Assembly (NCBI GenBank): GCA_043778575.1
Contig: JAYWFX010000101.1
Location: forward strand, 1 to 45,329
Source: JAYWFX01 sp043778575
GTDB taxonomy: Bacteria > Patescibacteriota > JACMRA01
Length of the DNA stretch: 45,329 nucleotides
Reading direction: 5' to 3'
A model generated the notes under the pieces. It was not told where the DNA came from, did not search any database, and saw only the letters and a program-made list of their open reading frames with translations. Positions 8,474 to 17,043 of the stretch are shown one piece after another. A program made the position numbers and the translations under genes. Within the stretch, counting starts at the first letter, position 1. Each line of letters starts with the position of its first letter.

Positions 8474-9592
8474 CTAGTTTATTTTGTTGATCAGCACTAG
8501 GCTGTCGGTTGGTAAATATATGTTGTCAGCTAGGCCGTTGATTCTTACTAGTGCAAATTCAAGAACAACTCCAGACACATCGCATTGAATCTTTTGTGAG
8601 GTGAGGCTGTGAATGTAAACGAGCTTATTAGCATTGGTAGTTCCAGCCTCTAAACATTTGGCATTTCTATATGACTCACGGGCTGTGTTAATTTTTGCAT
8701 ATGATTTTTCTTTGAGATTGCGAGTGAATTTTGTTGATATTAGTGATAACTCATTTGTTTTAGTGATGGTGTTTTGTGTGCCAGACTTCTGTACATAATC
8801 AGCACTTATGGTAAAAAGATCAAATTGTTTGAAAGCAAAGGGTAGGGGTTTGGTACTATATTTTAGGGTAAAACTACTCGAACAGTTGGTCAGTGTTTCT
8901 TTTGTTACACAATCTCCCTCACCAAAAGTGATATTAGAATCAGTACGATCAGTAACTATGAGTGCTTTTTTACTAAACGATAACACTTTTGGGGTTGGTT
9001 GGTTTGATATTTCTGACACCAAAGATGCTTCGATATAGCCCATGTCTTCGTTGGTTTTGGTGCTAATAATCTTTATCATCTGGTAATTAAATCCGTTTAG
9101 TGAGCAAAAGACTCGATCATAACTGGTTGTTTTGGCTACTTCAAATATCGTGTTGGGGTAAATGGTTTGTAGTACTGTGCAATTTTTATCTCGTAGCTTT
9201 TGGTGTTTTAATCCTGTTGTTATGGTGTCTAAAGAGAAAACACTTTCATTTGTCACAATTTCTAATTCGGGCTGGTTAGAATCCGTTTTTTTACTCTGTA
9301 TTTCATTCGTTTGCTTTGATTCTTCTGGTGTTTGATCTGTTTTTTGAGGAGCTTTTGCAAGCTCAGGAGGTTGTATGTTTGTAATCAGTGCAGGTGTTTT
9401 GTTTACAATGTCGCCAGATTGTTTCATAGTGTTATTCTGAAATATATCTTCGATTATGGTCACCTTTTGTTGGTTATCAGCTTTAGCTTGGTCAGTGTTT
9501 TGATTTGTAATAACTGACCCTACACCAATCATAGCCGCTAAGACAAAGATAGAAACAGTACTAACTATGATATTTTTTGTTTTTGAGAGCAT
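8474..9592 (-). CDS. Membrane-anchored extracytoplasmic protein, unknown function
   Basis: This 372-residue protein has an N-terminal membrane segment (about 8-30) with positive residues before it, so most of the chain should be outside. Residues 40-110 are a polar Gln/Lys/Thr-rich linker. The rest repeats short beta-rich units with paired cysteines, such as NCTVLQTIYPNTIFEVAK, KCLEAG and KIQCDVSG, which could be SH3-like folds, but I cannot assign a family. Its promoter puts the -10 eight bases before the ATG, suggesting a near-leaderless message. It lies upstream of the lytic-transglycosylase gene and divergent from the uvrD fragment. Confidence 0.65.
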   Translation of the reverse strand: MLSKTKNIIVSTVSIFVLAAMIGVGSVITNQNTDQAKADNQQKVTIIEDIFQNNTMKQSGDIVNKTPALITNIQPPELAKAPQKTDQTPEESKQTNEIQSKKTDSNQPELEIVTNESVFSLDTITTGLKHQKLRDKNCTVLQTIYPNTIFEVAKTTSYDRVFCSLNGFNYQMIKIISTKTNEDMGYIEASLVSEISNQPTPKVLSFSKKALIVTDRTDSNITFGEGDCVTKETLTNCSSSFTLKYSTKPLPFAFKQFDLFTISADYVQKSGTQNTITKTNELSLISTKFTRNLKEKSYAKINTARESYRNAKCLEAGTTNANKLVYIHSLTSQKIQCDVSGVVLEFALVRINGLADNIYLPTDSLVLINKIN

Positions 9593-9600
9593 TTAAGCTC

Positions 9601-9629
9601 AGTATGGCATACTACCCAATGTTTTGCAA
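9601..9629 (-). promoter_or_regulatory. Promoter of the 372-residue membrane protein
   Basis: On the minus strand TTGCAA (9629-9624), a 17-base spacer and CATACT (9606-9601) make a good -35/-10 pair. The start codon begins 9 bases beyond the -10, placing transcription start at or beside the AUG. The -35 abuts TTGACT at 9630-9635, which faces uvrD. Confidence 0.6.
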
Positions 9630-9666
9630 TTGACTGTTCTGCTGTGTTATGTGTGACTAGATCTAT

Positions 9667-11076
9667 ATGTCAAACAGATCGTTGTTTGTGGTTGGCGACG
9701 ACGCCCAAAGTATTTACGCTTTTCGTGGTTCAAAGATTGAAATTATCTTGCATTTTGAAGACGAATACCCTGGGAGCAAAGAAATTGTATTGAATCAAAA
9801 CTATCGAAGCACTCAGCCTATTTTAGATTTGGCTGAAAAAGTCTTGTCTCATAATCCTGATCAAAAGAAGAAAGCATTGTTTACACAAAATGACGACACG
9901 CTGATGGTAAAATATCACTTGGCTCGAAATGAGCGTGATGAAGCTGAGTATATTATCAAGCAAATACATCAACAATATGTCACTCAAGACGATAAACCAA
10001 TGAAATCTAGCAATGTAGAGTTTGTGCCTGATGAAAACATGTTTGCCAATGTTACTTTGGATGATGATAGCTCTCCAATCGATACAGCTGTCGGAAATAT
10101 GTTTGATTTCTATATGAAAGATTTTTCGCTTTCGAGCCTGAGCCCATCTTTGAGTAGTTACAAATCAAACTCATGGCAAGTCCCAGAATACAACTGGAAA
10201 ACTATCACAGAGCTCAATAATTGTGCAGTTTTGTATCGCACTCACTCTCAAAGTAGAAGTATCGAGGAAACTTTTTTAAAACACGGTATACCATATCGAC
10301 TAGTGTCAGGTACTCGGTTCTTGGATAGAAAAGAAGTCAAAGATGCTGTTTCAATTCTAAAATATCTGGTCAATAGCGAAGATAATTTGAGCCTAAACAG
10401 ATTTTTACCATTGGTTATGGATGGTGTTGGTCCTAAAACCATGGAAAAGATCATAGCCTATTTACAAGATTTTGATTATCCTTTACCTCCAAAGCACCAA
10501 GAGCAAGTTGTCGAGCTACTCACTAAACTGCACTCAGTCTGGGAAAACAACACCACGCTCATTGATATGACTAAAGATGTGCTGGTGTCATCTGGCTACA
10601 TGAGATATCTACACGATGAGTATCCTGAAAAAAATGAACGCGAAGCCAGATTAGAAAACATAGGTGAGTTATACTCTTTGATGCTTCCTTTTGATGAAGA
10701 CCAAAGCATATCACTTCAGGATCGACTCAGGGATTTTTTAGCACAAATTTTGTTGATGTCAGGATTGGATAAAGATGATGCCGATGAGACACCGAAAATC
10801 AGTCTGATGAGTTTACACCAAAGCAAGGGATTGGAGTTTGAGACTGTGTTTTTGATTGGGGTAGAGGATGGATTATTGCCACATGGAAATAGTTTGATGG
10901 AGCCAGATGGGTTTGCTGAGGAGGTTCGATTGGCATATGTCGGTGTCACTAGAGCTAAAAAGTATTTACATCTTATTTCGGCTGATAGTAGGGTTCAGTT
11001 TGGACAAATAAAAGCAAATCCACCATCGAGAATTTTTAGACCATTTTTGGAGAGTAGCTGTTTGCGGGTTAGGTAA
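9667..11076 (+). CDS. uvrD: UvrD/PcrA helicase fragment lacking Walker A and B
   Basis: 469 residues of a superfamily 1A helicase. It begins directly at motif III (VVGDDAQSIYAFRG, 8-21) and continues through the motif IV region (NQNYRST), VLYRTHSQSR, motif V (LMSLHQSKGLEFETVFL) and motif VI (RLAYVGVTRAKKYL), ending soon after PSRIF. The first ~230 residues, with the Q motif, Walker A GxGKT and the DExx box, are absent. An in-frame TAG lies 6 bases before the ATG, and the upstream DNA is the divergent gene's promoter. An insertion of about 75 acidic, low-complexity residues (105-178) is unusual. ATP hydrolysis is impossible without a partner. Full-length relatives unwind DNA in excision and mismatch repair. 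Confidence 0.85.
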   Translation: MSNRSLFVVGDDAQSIYAFRGSKIEIILHFEDEYPGSKEIVLNQNYRSTQPILDLAEKVLSHNPDQKKKALFTQNDDTLMVKYHLARNERDEAEYIIKQIHQQYVTQDDKPMKSSNVEFVPDENMFANVTLDDDSSPIDTAVGNMFDFYMKDFSLSSLSPSLSSYKSNSWQVPEYNWKTITELNNCAVLYRTHSQSRSIEETFLKHGIPYRLVSGTRFLDRKEVKDAVSILKYLVNSEDNLSLNRFLPLVMDGVGPKTMEKIIAYLQDFDYPLPPKHQEQVVELLTKLHSVWENNTTLIDMTKDVLVSSGYMRYLHDEYPEKNEREARLENIGELYSLMLPFDEDQSISLQDRLRDFLAQILLMSGLDKDDADETPKISLMSLHQSKGLEFETVFLIGVEDGLLPHGNSLMEPDGFAEEVRLAYVGVTRAKKYLHLISADSRVQFGQIKANPPSRIFRPFLESSCLRVR

Positions 11077-11129
11077 CTGTTCTCACACTTATTTTGACAC
11101 AGTGCTAAACCTCTGTGAGGGTAGGGGTG

Positions 11130-12149
11130 ATGTCCGACTTCCGAGATACTATCAAAGACCTAGTCAAAAATCTGCCAGAAAAGCCGGGGGTGTACCGTTA
11201 TTATGCTGAAGATGGTTTACTACTCTACATCGGTAAGGCTAAAAACTTAAAAAAACGAGTTAGTTCATATTTTCAGGAGGGTCGACCAAAAAACCAACGA
11301 CTTACCCTGATGATAAGTCAAATTCAAAGAGTGGAATATACTGTGGTATCAACTGAATCAGAGAGTTTAATTCTAGAAGCAAATTTGATTCATAATCTCC
11401 AACCCAAGTACAATATCTTGCTCAAAGACGATAAAAACTATGTGTATGTGCGTGTCACTAATGACGAAATACCGAGCATTTTTTTGATTCGAAAGAAGTA
11501 TGACAAGAACAGTCACTATTTTGGGCCCTACACCAAGCGATTTGGGATAAATGAGACACTACGTACACTGAGACAAATCTTTCCCTACTGTCAGGAACGA
11601 ACACTTAAAAATAGACCGTGTGGGTATGTGAGCATTCACCAGTGCGATGGAATCTGTGCTGGGCTAGAAAGTAAAACTGATTATCTAGAAAAAATTCATC
11701 AAATTGAGCAGGTATTAAATGGTGATATGGCTGCCGCTGAAGGTTTTATATCTACAAAAATGAAACAGGCTATTGTGATCGGAAATTTTGAGTTGGCAGG
11801 GTTGTGGAGAGATAGACTAAATCTCCTAAAAGATACTATCGTAGATCAAAAAATCATTTTACCTAACCCTCAAAACCTAGATATAGTTACTTTGGTTGTG
11901 GATCAGGATGAGCGAGGACTACAAATCGGTAGTGTATGTATTCAGTCAATTCGTGATGGAAAAATGATCAATGTAAATAACTTTTTGCTTTCGGGTACAG
12001 AGGAGTCAGAGGAGTATGAAGATCAGGATACAAATCTGCAGTTGGTGTGCAAATCATTTCTACAACGATTCATGAGCAGTTACTATAGCTCACGCACAGA
12101 GGTAGTGGATGTGATAGTGCAAAGCTGGGGTTTTGAGGGTGAGTTGTAG
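11130..12149 (+). CDS. uvrC: UvrC N-terminal half
   Basis: 339 residues from ATG 11130; a GTG at 11115 in the same frame is less likely because family starts match MSDFRDTIKDL. It contains the GIY-YIG nuclease (PGVYRYYAEDG...LYIGKAKNLKKRV), which makes the 3' incision, and a Cys cluster (CQERT, RPCGY, HQCDGIC) that in UvrC binds iron-sulfur. The UvrB-binding UVR helix region (AIVIGNFELAGLWRDRL) follows. It stops just before the first catalytic Asp of the RNase H-like 5'-incision domain, and the C-terminal HhH pair is missing (normal length about 600). The 42 bases after the stop encode no continuation in any frame. TTGACA at 11094 is 36 bases ahead of the ATG. Confidence 0.88.
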   Translation: MSDFRDTIKDLVKNLPEKPGVYRYYAEDGLLLYIGKAKNLKKRVSSYFQEGRPKNQRLTLMISQIQRVEYTVVSTESESLILEANLIHNLQPKYNILLKDDKNYVYVRVTNDEIPSIFLIRKKYDKNSHYFGPYTKRFGINETLRTLRQIFPYCQERTLKNRPCGYVSIHQCDGICAGLESKTDYLEKIHQIEQVLNGDMAAAEGFISTKMKQAIVIGNFELAGLWRDRLNLLKDTIVDQKIILPNPQNLDIVTLVVDQDERGLQIGSVCIQSIRDGKMINVNNFLLSGTEESEEYEDQDTNLQLVCKSFLQRFMSSYYSSRTEVVDVIVQSWGFEGEL

Positions 12150-12153
12150 TTGA

Positions 12154-12182
12154 TTGACTATGACATAAAAAACAAGTACCGT
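12154..12182 (+). promoter_or_regulatory. Putative promoter of the acyl-CoA synthetase gene
   Basis: TTGACT (12154-12159), a 17-base spacer and TACCGT (12177-12182) end 9 bases before the ATG at 12192. This implies a leaderless or nearly leaderless message. The -10 is a weak match. Confidence 0.4.
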
Positions 12183-12191
12183 TAGGTCTAA

Positions 12192-14225
12192 ATGACTTCT
12201 CTCAACAACCTCTTTTATCCTAAATCTTTAGCAGTTATAGGTGCTTCGACGGACTCATCTAAAATTGGCAACATAATTACTAAAAATATTATTGAGAGTA
12301 GGTATTCGGGTGGGCTGTATTTGGTTAATCCAAAAGGGGGTGTGATTTTGAATCAACAGGCTGTTTCGAGTGTTTCTGATATAAATGTAGATTTAGACTT
12401 AGCAATTGTATGCATTCCCGCAAAACTTGTTGTTCAGTCTCTGGAGGAATTAGGTCAAAAAAAGTGCAGGTTTGCTATTGTTGTTGCTGCAGGATTCAAG
12501 GAAGTTGGGGAAGATGGTTTACACCTAGAGAATAAGATCTTGGAGATTGCTAAAAAATACAATATTCGAATTGTGGGTCCTAACTGTCTTGGAATTATCA
12601 ACATGGACTCCAGTTTTTGTTTAAACGGATCTTTTGACTTTTTTCCTAAAACATTTGGAAACGTATCAATAATTTCTCAATCTGGTGCTCTTATTTCTAT
12701 TTTGATAGATGAAGTTTGCAAGTCTGGGGCTGGGTTACAAAAAGTAATTTCGATGGGAAATAAGTCTGATTTGAATGAAAATGATTTTATAGAATTTCTT
12801 GCTGAGGATAAAAAAACTGACGTTATCGGGGTATATCTTGAGTCATTTTGTGACGGCAAAAGATTGTGTGAAATTATCAAAAAAAGTCCAAAACCAGTTG
12901 TTGTTTTCAAAGTGGGAAGTAGTAAGAGGGCTCAACAAGCCGCAATGTCTCACACTGGATCGCTAGCTGGGGACGACATGGTGGCCCGCAGTCATCTATT
13001 AGCATCGGGTGCTTATTTGGTGGACTCTGTCGAAGATTTTTCTTTGCTGCTTTCTTTTATTTCATTTTATCATGATAGATTGGGGGTTCAAGATGCTGAC
13101 GAATTCTCACAACCGATTGTCATAACTAATGCTGGTGGGGTGGGTGTTGCCACTCTTGATGCTATGTCTAGATTGGGTTTAGAGCCAAAAACTATTGATA
13201 CTCAGATGGAGAGTGAAATTAAGATGTTGATTCCTCAGAGTGGATCTGCCCATAACCCTATCGATATCCTCGGTGACGCCCCAGCCAAAAGATACTGCGA
13301 CACACTCAAACATATATCTTTGTTGACCACTAACCCCATTTTACTCATAGCCACACCCCAGATAAACACAGAGGTTGAAAAAACTGCCAAACAGACCATA
13401 TCTATCATCCAAGACAGTGATTCAATAGTACTTCCCATTTTTATGGGTGATGATCATGTGGTTGCTGGAAGAAAACTATTCTACAGTAATAATATTGTGT
13501 GTTTCTCGTATCCAGATGACGCACTAGCAGTTATTAAAAATATTTCAAACACACTTTCGGCTGTTAAGGAGCTAAAAAACAATCGGCAAGAATATACCAC
13601 CACGAAAACAGTTCAAGCCACTACGGATTTTGTAAAACTACAGCAGATGGCTAAAGATTTTGATTTGCCAGTACCAGATTTTGAGATTGTTGGTGAATAC
13701 GCAGACTTAGAGAGGGCTATAGAGCGAATCAGTCTTCCGTGTATGATAAAGGTGGTCAGTGGTGATGTCATGCACCGCAGCGATCAACAAATGGTACAAA
13801 AGGTTGATTCTATACAAGAAATTGCTGCTTTTATTGAAACGTTTTCACAATCCCAGATTGCTGTATGTAAACTTGCTGAATCGGGTATAGAGGTGTTTAT
13901 AGGTATAAAAAACGACTCTCAATTTGGACTGACTATGCTTGTCGGGTCTGGTGGTGTTTACTCTGAAGTCTGGAAAGATATAGTTAGTATACCGCTTCCA
14001 GCCAGTGCTGAACAAATTCTTAACGGTTTTAAACGAACGAAAATATATACCATAATCAACGGATTTAGAAACAAGGTGTGGGATACTCGGTCAGTTATCG
14101 ATACGTCACTCTCTTTGCAGCGATTAGCATTGTCTCTAGATTCGTTTGAAAGTATAGAGATCAACCCTCTGATCGTAAATCACATTGGTGCAAGTGTGGT
14201 TGATATTAAAATTAGTTTAAGTTGA
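12192..14225 (+). CDS. ADP-forming acetate/acyl-CoA synthetase, fused alpha-beta
   Basis: The 677-residue length fits the single-chain NDP-forming synthetase. The alpha part has a CoA-binding Rossmann region (AVIGAS near 15-20, VGPNCLGI) and the ligase-CoA region. It includes the phosphohistidine loop SHTGSLAG (His254) and TNAGGVGV. The beta part (about 475-677) is an ATP-grasp domain (MIKVVSGDVMHRSD, VGSGGVYSE, EINPLIV). These enzymes convert acyl-CoA, ADP and phosphate to acid, CoA and ATP, giving substrate-level ATP in fermentation. It is the only clear energy-metabolism gene here and is intact, unlike the repair genes beside it. Its 3' end overlaps the convergent gene by 14 bases. Confidence 0.9.
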   Translation: MTSLNNLFYPKSLAVIGASTDSSKIGNIITKNIIESRYSGGLYLVNPKGGVILNQQAVSSVSDINVDLDLAIVCIPAKLVVQSLEELGQKKCRFAIVVAAGFKEVGEDGLHLENKILEIAKKYNIRIVGPNCLGIINMDSSFCLNGSFDFFPKTFGNVSIISQSGALISILIDEVCKSGAGLQKVISMGNKSDLNENDFIEFLAEDKKTDVIGVYLESFCDGKRLCEIIKKSPKPVVVFKVGSSKRAQQAAMSHTGSLAGDDMVARSHLLASGAYLVDSVEDFSLLLSFISFYHDRLGVQDADEFSQPIVITNAGGVGVATLDAMSRLGLEPKTIDTQMESEIKMLIPQSGSAHNPIDILGDAPAKRYCDTLKHISLLTTNPILLIATPQINTEVEKTAKQTISIIQDSDSIVLPIFMGDDHVVAGRKLFYSNNIVCFSYPDDALAVIKNISNTLSAVKELKNNRQEYTTTKTVQATTDFVKLQQMAKDFDLPVPDFEIVGEYADLERAIERISLPCMIKVVSGDVMHRSDQQMVQKVDSIQEIAAFIETFSQSQIAVCKLAESGIEVFIGIKNDSQFGLTMLVGSGGVYSEVWKDIVSIPLPASAEQILNGFKRTKIYTIINGFRNKVWDTRSVIDTSLSLQRLALSLDSFESIEINPLIVNHIGASVVDIKISLS

Positions 14226-14940
14226 TAGAAGCTAGTAGCTCATCGATAAATTTATTTGTTGTACTGCTATTTGGTGATGATTCAGGTGCCCTAGATATTT
14301 TTACTAGATAGTAGTTATTTACTGTCACTATAGTGTAGTATGTTATATTGGGTGCGTTTTCAGTAACTATTTTACTAGCCGTTATATTTTTTCGCAGAGT
14401 TATATTTTTATCTTTTAGCTGAGATCCTGTGCCAAGATATTTTAGAACCTGTAGGTCATATCCATCTCTATCAAACTTGTTGTCGTATCCAGATGTAGTT
14501 ACTTCTAAACCATATTTTTGGTCGCCAATAGTTTTGTTAAAACTAGAATTTGTAGCTATTTTACCAGTAATTGCAGATGCCTCTACAGTCTTTTTCTCTG
14601 ACACAAAACCCTCTGGTGTGGGTGTGTTTAGCAACAAACTAAAACCATCACCAGACACAATATTACTAGGAATACTCTCAGAATCAGTTTTTTTAGCCAC
14701 CTGAGTAGTTTTTGTTTTGCTTGATGTTTGAGTGCTGATATACTTGTAGCCTAAATAAACTCCACCACACAACAGTGCTATCAATAGTAAAACAAGGACA
14801 AACCACCAGAGTGATAAAGTATTTGATCTGGTAGATTTTGTGTTAATTCTATCACGAATTTCTTTTTCCTTGGTAACTACAAAGTCTTCAAATACTGATT
14901 TTGGCTCTAATGCTTTTTGAAAATCAAAATGCTGTGACAC
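14212..14940 (-). CDS. Single-pass membrane protein, unknown function
   Basis: I prefer a GTG start at 14940 (242 residues). TTGACA on the minus strand (14975-14970) lies 35 bases ahead of it, and this avoids most overlap with recJ; an ATG at 14991 in the same frame would give 259 residues. About 40 charged residues precede one membrane segment (LWWFVLVLLLIALLCGGVYL). After a Lys/Thr linker comes a beta-rich C-terminal domain of about 150 residues containing SGDGFSLLLNTP and ITYYTIVTVNNYYLVKI. This resembles the PsbP-like or lipoprotein-type domains often appended to CPR membrane proteins, but I cannot name the family. It is convergent and overlapping with the acyl-CoA synthetase. Confidence 0.65.
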   Translation of the reverse strand: MSQHFDFQKALEPKSVFEDFVVTKEKEIRDRINTKSTRSNTLSLWWFVLVLLLIALLCGGVYLGYKYISTQTSSKTKTTQVAKKTDSESIPSNIVSGDGFSLLLNTPTPEGFVSEKKTVEASAITGKIATNSSFNKTIGDQKYGLEVTTSGYDNKFDRDGYDLQVLKYLGTGSQLKDKNITLRKNITASKIVTENAPNITYYTIVTVNNYYLVKISRAPESSPNSSTTNKFIDELLASINLN

Positions 14941-14971
14941 ACTCTTAATCAAATTGAGGTGGCACAGTTTG

Positions 14972-15643
14972 TCAATTATCAATTCTGGCAATTGCGTCTA
15001 AATAATACCCTAGCCACACCACGCAAAACCAAGCCACACCTACACCAGTGACACTTTGAGGTAGAAAATTTGTAGTTATTATAGTTTTGTTGCCCAAAAT
15101 AAATGTGTGCTCAGTCCAATCAAAAGATAATCTTGGATTGCACACAGCCTCGCAGTTTGGAATTTCTCCAGAAAGATGGTGGTGATCAGTTATTATCAAA
15201 TCGCATTGAGATGAGTTATTTTGTTTCATCTCAGAAATCTTCATCGCCTCCAAAACGCTATTTATTCCACAATCCACACTAATAATTAAATCGTTATTAT
15301 ATGCGAGCTCTTCAACAGCTAGTACATTCATGCCGTAACCTTCAGTAAATCTATCTGGTGCGTAAAAACTCAACTTTTCTCTCTTGAATCCAAGCTCTAT
15401 TAGTCCCCAATACATTGTAGCAGTCGCAGTAACGGCATCAGTGTCGTAATCTGAATAAATACAAATCCTCTGATTTTTTATTAGTGCAGTTTGTAGCCTA
15501 TTACAGAATTTTTCAACTGTATAAATATACGGTAATTCTGAAGCAAAATGCTCTGAGCTAAACTGAGTAAAAAATGTCTCTATACGGCGGTGATTTACGC
15601 CTGATACGAATCTTTGTGTATAATCATATACTTTTTTATTCAT
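14972..15643 (-). CDS. recJ: RecJ/DHH N-terminal fragment
   Basis: 223 residues of the DHH phosphoesterase core of RecJ, a 5'-3' single-strand exonuclease. Motif I DYDTD (65-69), motif II VDCGINS (D124) and motif III TDHHH (D153-H155) are present with manganese-binding residues conserved. The protein stops at YLDAIARIDN, aligned just before the GTxADxxPL motif IV. It therefore lacks the rest of the DHH domain, the DHHA1 domain and the OB-fold (RecJ is normally 550 or more). The downstream frame encodes an unrelated membrane protein, so this is not a simple frameshift. Its start overlaps the end of the O-antigen-ligase-like gene by 8 bases, so the two are cotranscribed. A stand-alone mini-DHH enzyme is possible but motif IV is absent. 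Confidence 0.82.
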   Translation of the reverse strand: MNKKVYDYTQRFVSGVNHRRIETFFTQFSSEHFASELPYIYTVEKFCNRLQTALIKNQRICIYSDYDTDAVTATATMYWGLIELGFKREKLSFYAPDRFTEGYGMNVLAVEELAYNNDLIISVDCGINSVLEAMKISEMKQNNSSQCDLIITDHHHLSGEIPNCEAVCNPRLSFDWTEHTFILGNKTIITTNFLPQSVTGVGVAWFCVVWLGYYLDAIARIDN

Positions 15644-17042
15644 ATTGAGTTTTTTCTTTAATTATATTTGTTTCTAAACCAGATAGTAGTCCAATAAGTA
15701 TAAAAATAGGCATGATAAAAATAGGAGAAAATGTGTTCCATTGTACATAATATGCAATCAACGAGCCGATTAGGGTTATTCGAGAAATATTTTCTTGGGT
15801 TTTCCAGTTTGTTTCCTCAGCTAGTTTTATTGAACTAACACACACAGGAATGATTAAAAAACTAACAAACATAATCAGTGACAGGATACCCATCTCTAGC
15901 CACACCTCAAGATACACATTGTTAACAATAATGAAACTACTATCTGCTTTAAAAGCATTTTTAGCTAATACACCAAACTGCCCACTTCCAATTCCTGTTA
16001 TGATATTGTTTGGTAACAGATCAAGTGCTCGTTGAACAAAGTCTAATCGTTCAGCTGAGGATCCACTTTCCAAACCAAGCGTACTCAGAGCGTTGCCTGT
16101 TATATCCAAAATGGTAGGTCTCGAAGGTTCGTAAAACTGAAACAGTCCTATGATGGAGGTAATTACAGTAGCAAAAAACCCTAACATCTTCATTACTAAC
16201 TCACGAATGTTGAATTGATTACGACCAATAATTATTATTCCTATTGTTACAATGAGCAAAATTGCACTCGCACCTTTTGATATAGTTAATAAAAAGATTA
16301 TAGTAAAAAATGTTAATTTACTCAATGCTGTATATCTAGTAGTCTGATTTTTTGGTGATCCAAGTAGAGTGATAACTAAAAACAGTATCGGTATATAGAG
16401 CATACCAGCGTAATAGAGAGGTTCAATGGCTGTAGATTGAATTCTTGGTATACCAAACACTGCTTTTGTGTACTGCTCTCTCAAGCCTGTAAACTGAGGA
16501 GAAACACCTACTAGATCACCAAAAAATTGATAGACACCAAAAACACTGGTAAAAAAAAGTACAGTTACTGATACTTGTATTCTGCTAAATATATTTTTGG
16601 AGGTGGTGGTTAATGATACAAAAAAAGTTGCACCAAAGCATAAAACTGTGGCAATCATGGTTACTAAAAATCGCTTTACATCTGTAATCATAAACCAAGA
16701 CGGGATCGAGAATACAAAAAACCCTATCCCAACCCACCATTCGATCTGATGGTTTTTACTCATTAATACCTTATCTTTTTTGAATATTAGAGCACAGAAG
16801 GTGATTGTGGAGATTATTACCAGTACCTGACTAATACGTAGATTAGCTCCGCCTATTTCTATGCTAGGGATTCTTTCAAAGGGTAGGGAAATAACTATGC
16901 TTAATCCTAACTTCTCCAACCAATTATACGATCCGTAGGTGTATACCAAGATAAATATTATACTGATTATCGATGCTCCAAGTATTCCGAACAATACCAA
17001 TTCCATACATCTATGCTTATTTTGACAACCTTGTTTGGTCAA
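15636..17042 (-). CDS. O-antigen ligase/polymerase-like membrane protein
   Basis: 468 residues (or 456 if started at the ATG at 17006, MELVLFG, where the first membrane helix begins). About 10-12 hydrophobic helices fill the chain. The large loop near 330-385 holds the Wzy_C/O-antigen-ligase signature SAERLDFVQRALDLL, GIGSGQFG, then NNVYLEVWLEMGIL. Family members transfer or polymerise surface glycans at the outer face of the membrane. It follows the DUF4012 gene by 1 base and precedes recJ with an 8-base overlap. With DUF4012 it suggests a surface polysaccharide or glycoprotein module. Confidence 0.8.
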   Translation of the reverse strand: MTKQGCQNKHRCMELVLFGILGASIISIIFILVYTYGSYNWLEKLGLSIVISLPFERIPSIEIGGANLRISQVLVIISTITFCALIFKKDKVLMSKNHQIEWWVGIGFFVFSIPSWFMITDVKRFLVTMIATVLCFGATFFVSLTTTSKNIFSRIQVSVTVLFFTSVFGVYQFFGDLVGVSPQFTGLREQYTKAVFGIPRIQSTAIEPLYYAGMLYIPILFLVITLLGSPKNQTTRYTALSKLTFFTIIFLLTISKGASAILLIVTIGIIIIGRNQFNIRELVMKMLGFFATVITSIIGLFQFYEPSRPTILDITGNALSTLGLESGSSAERLDFVQRALDLLPNNIITGIGSGQFGVLAKNAFKADSSFIIVNNVYLEVWLEMGILSLIMFVSFLIIPVCVSSIKLAEETNWKTQENISRITLIGSLIAYYVQWNTFSPIFIMPIFILIGLLSGLETNIIKEKTQYE

Positions 17043-17043
17043 A

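Noticed and set aside
6008..12149. Inteins or introns as the cause of the truncated repair genes
   Set aside because: No intein blocks or intron-like sequence flank the break points; the neighbouring DNA encodes unrelated genes or promoters.
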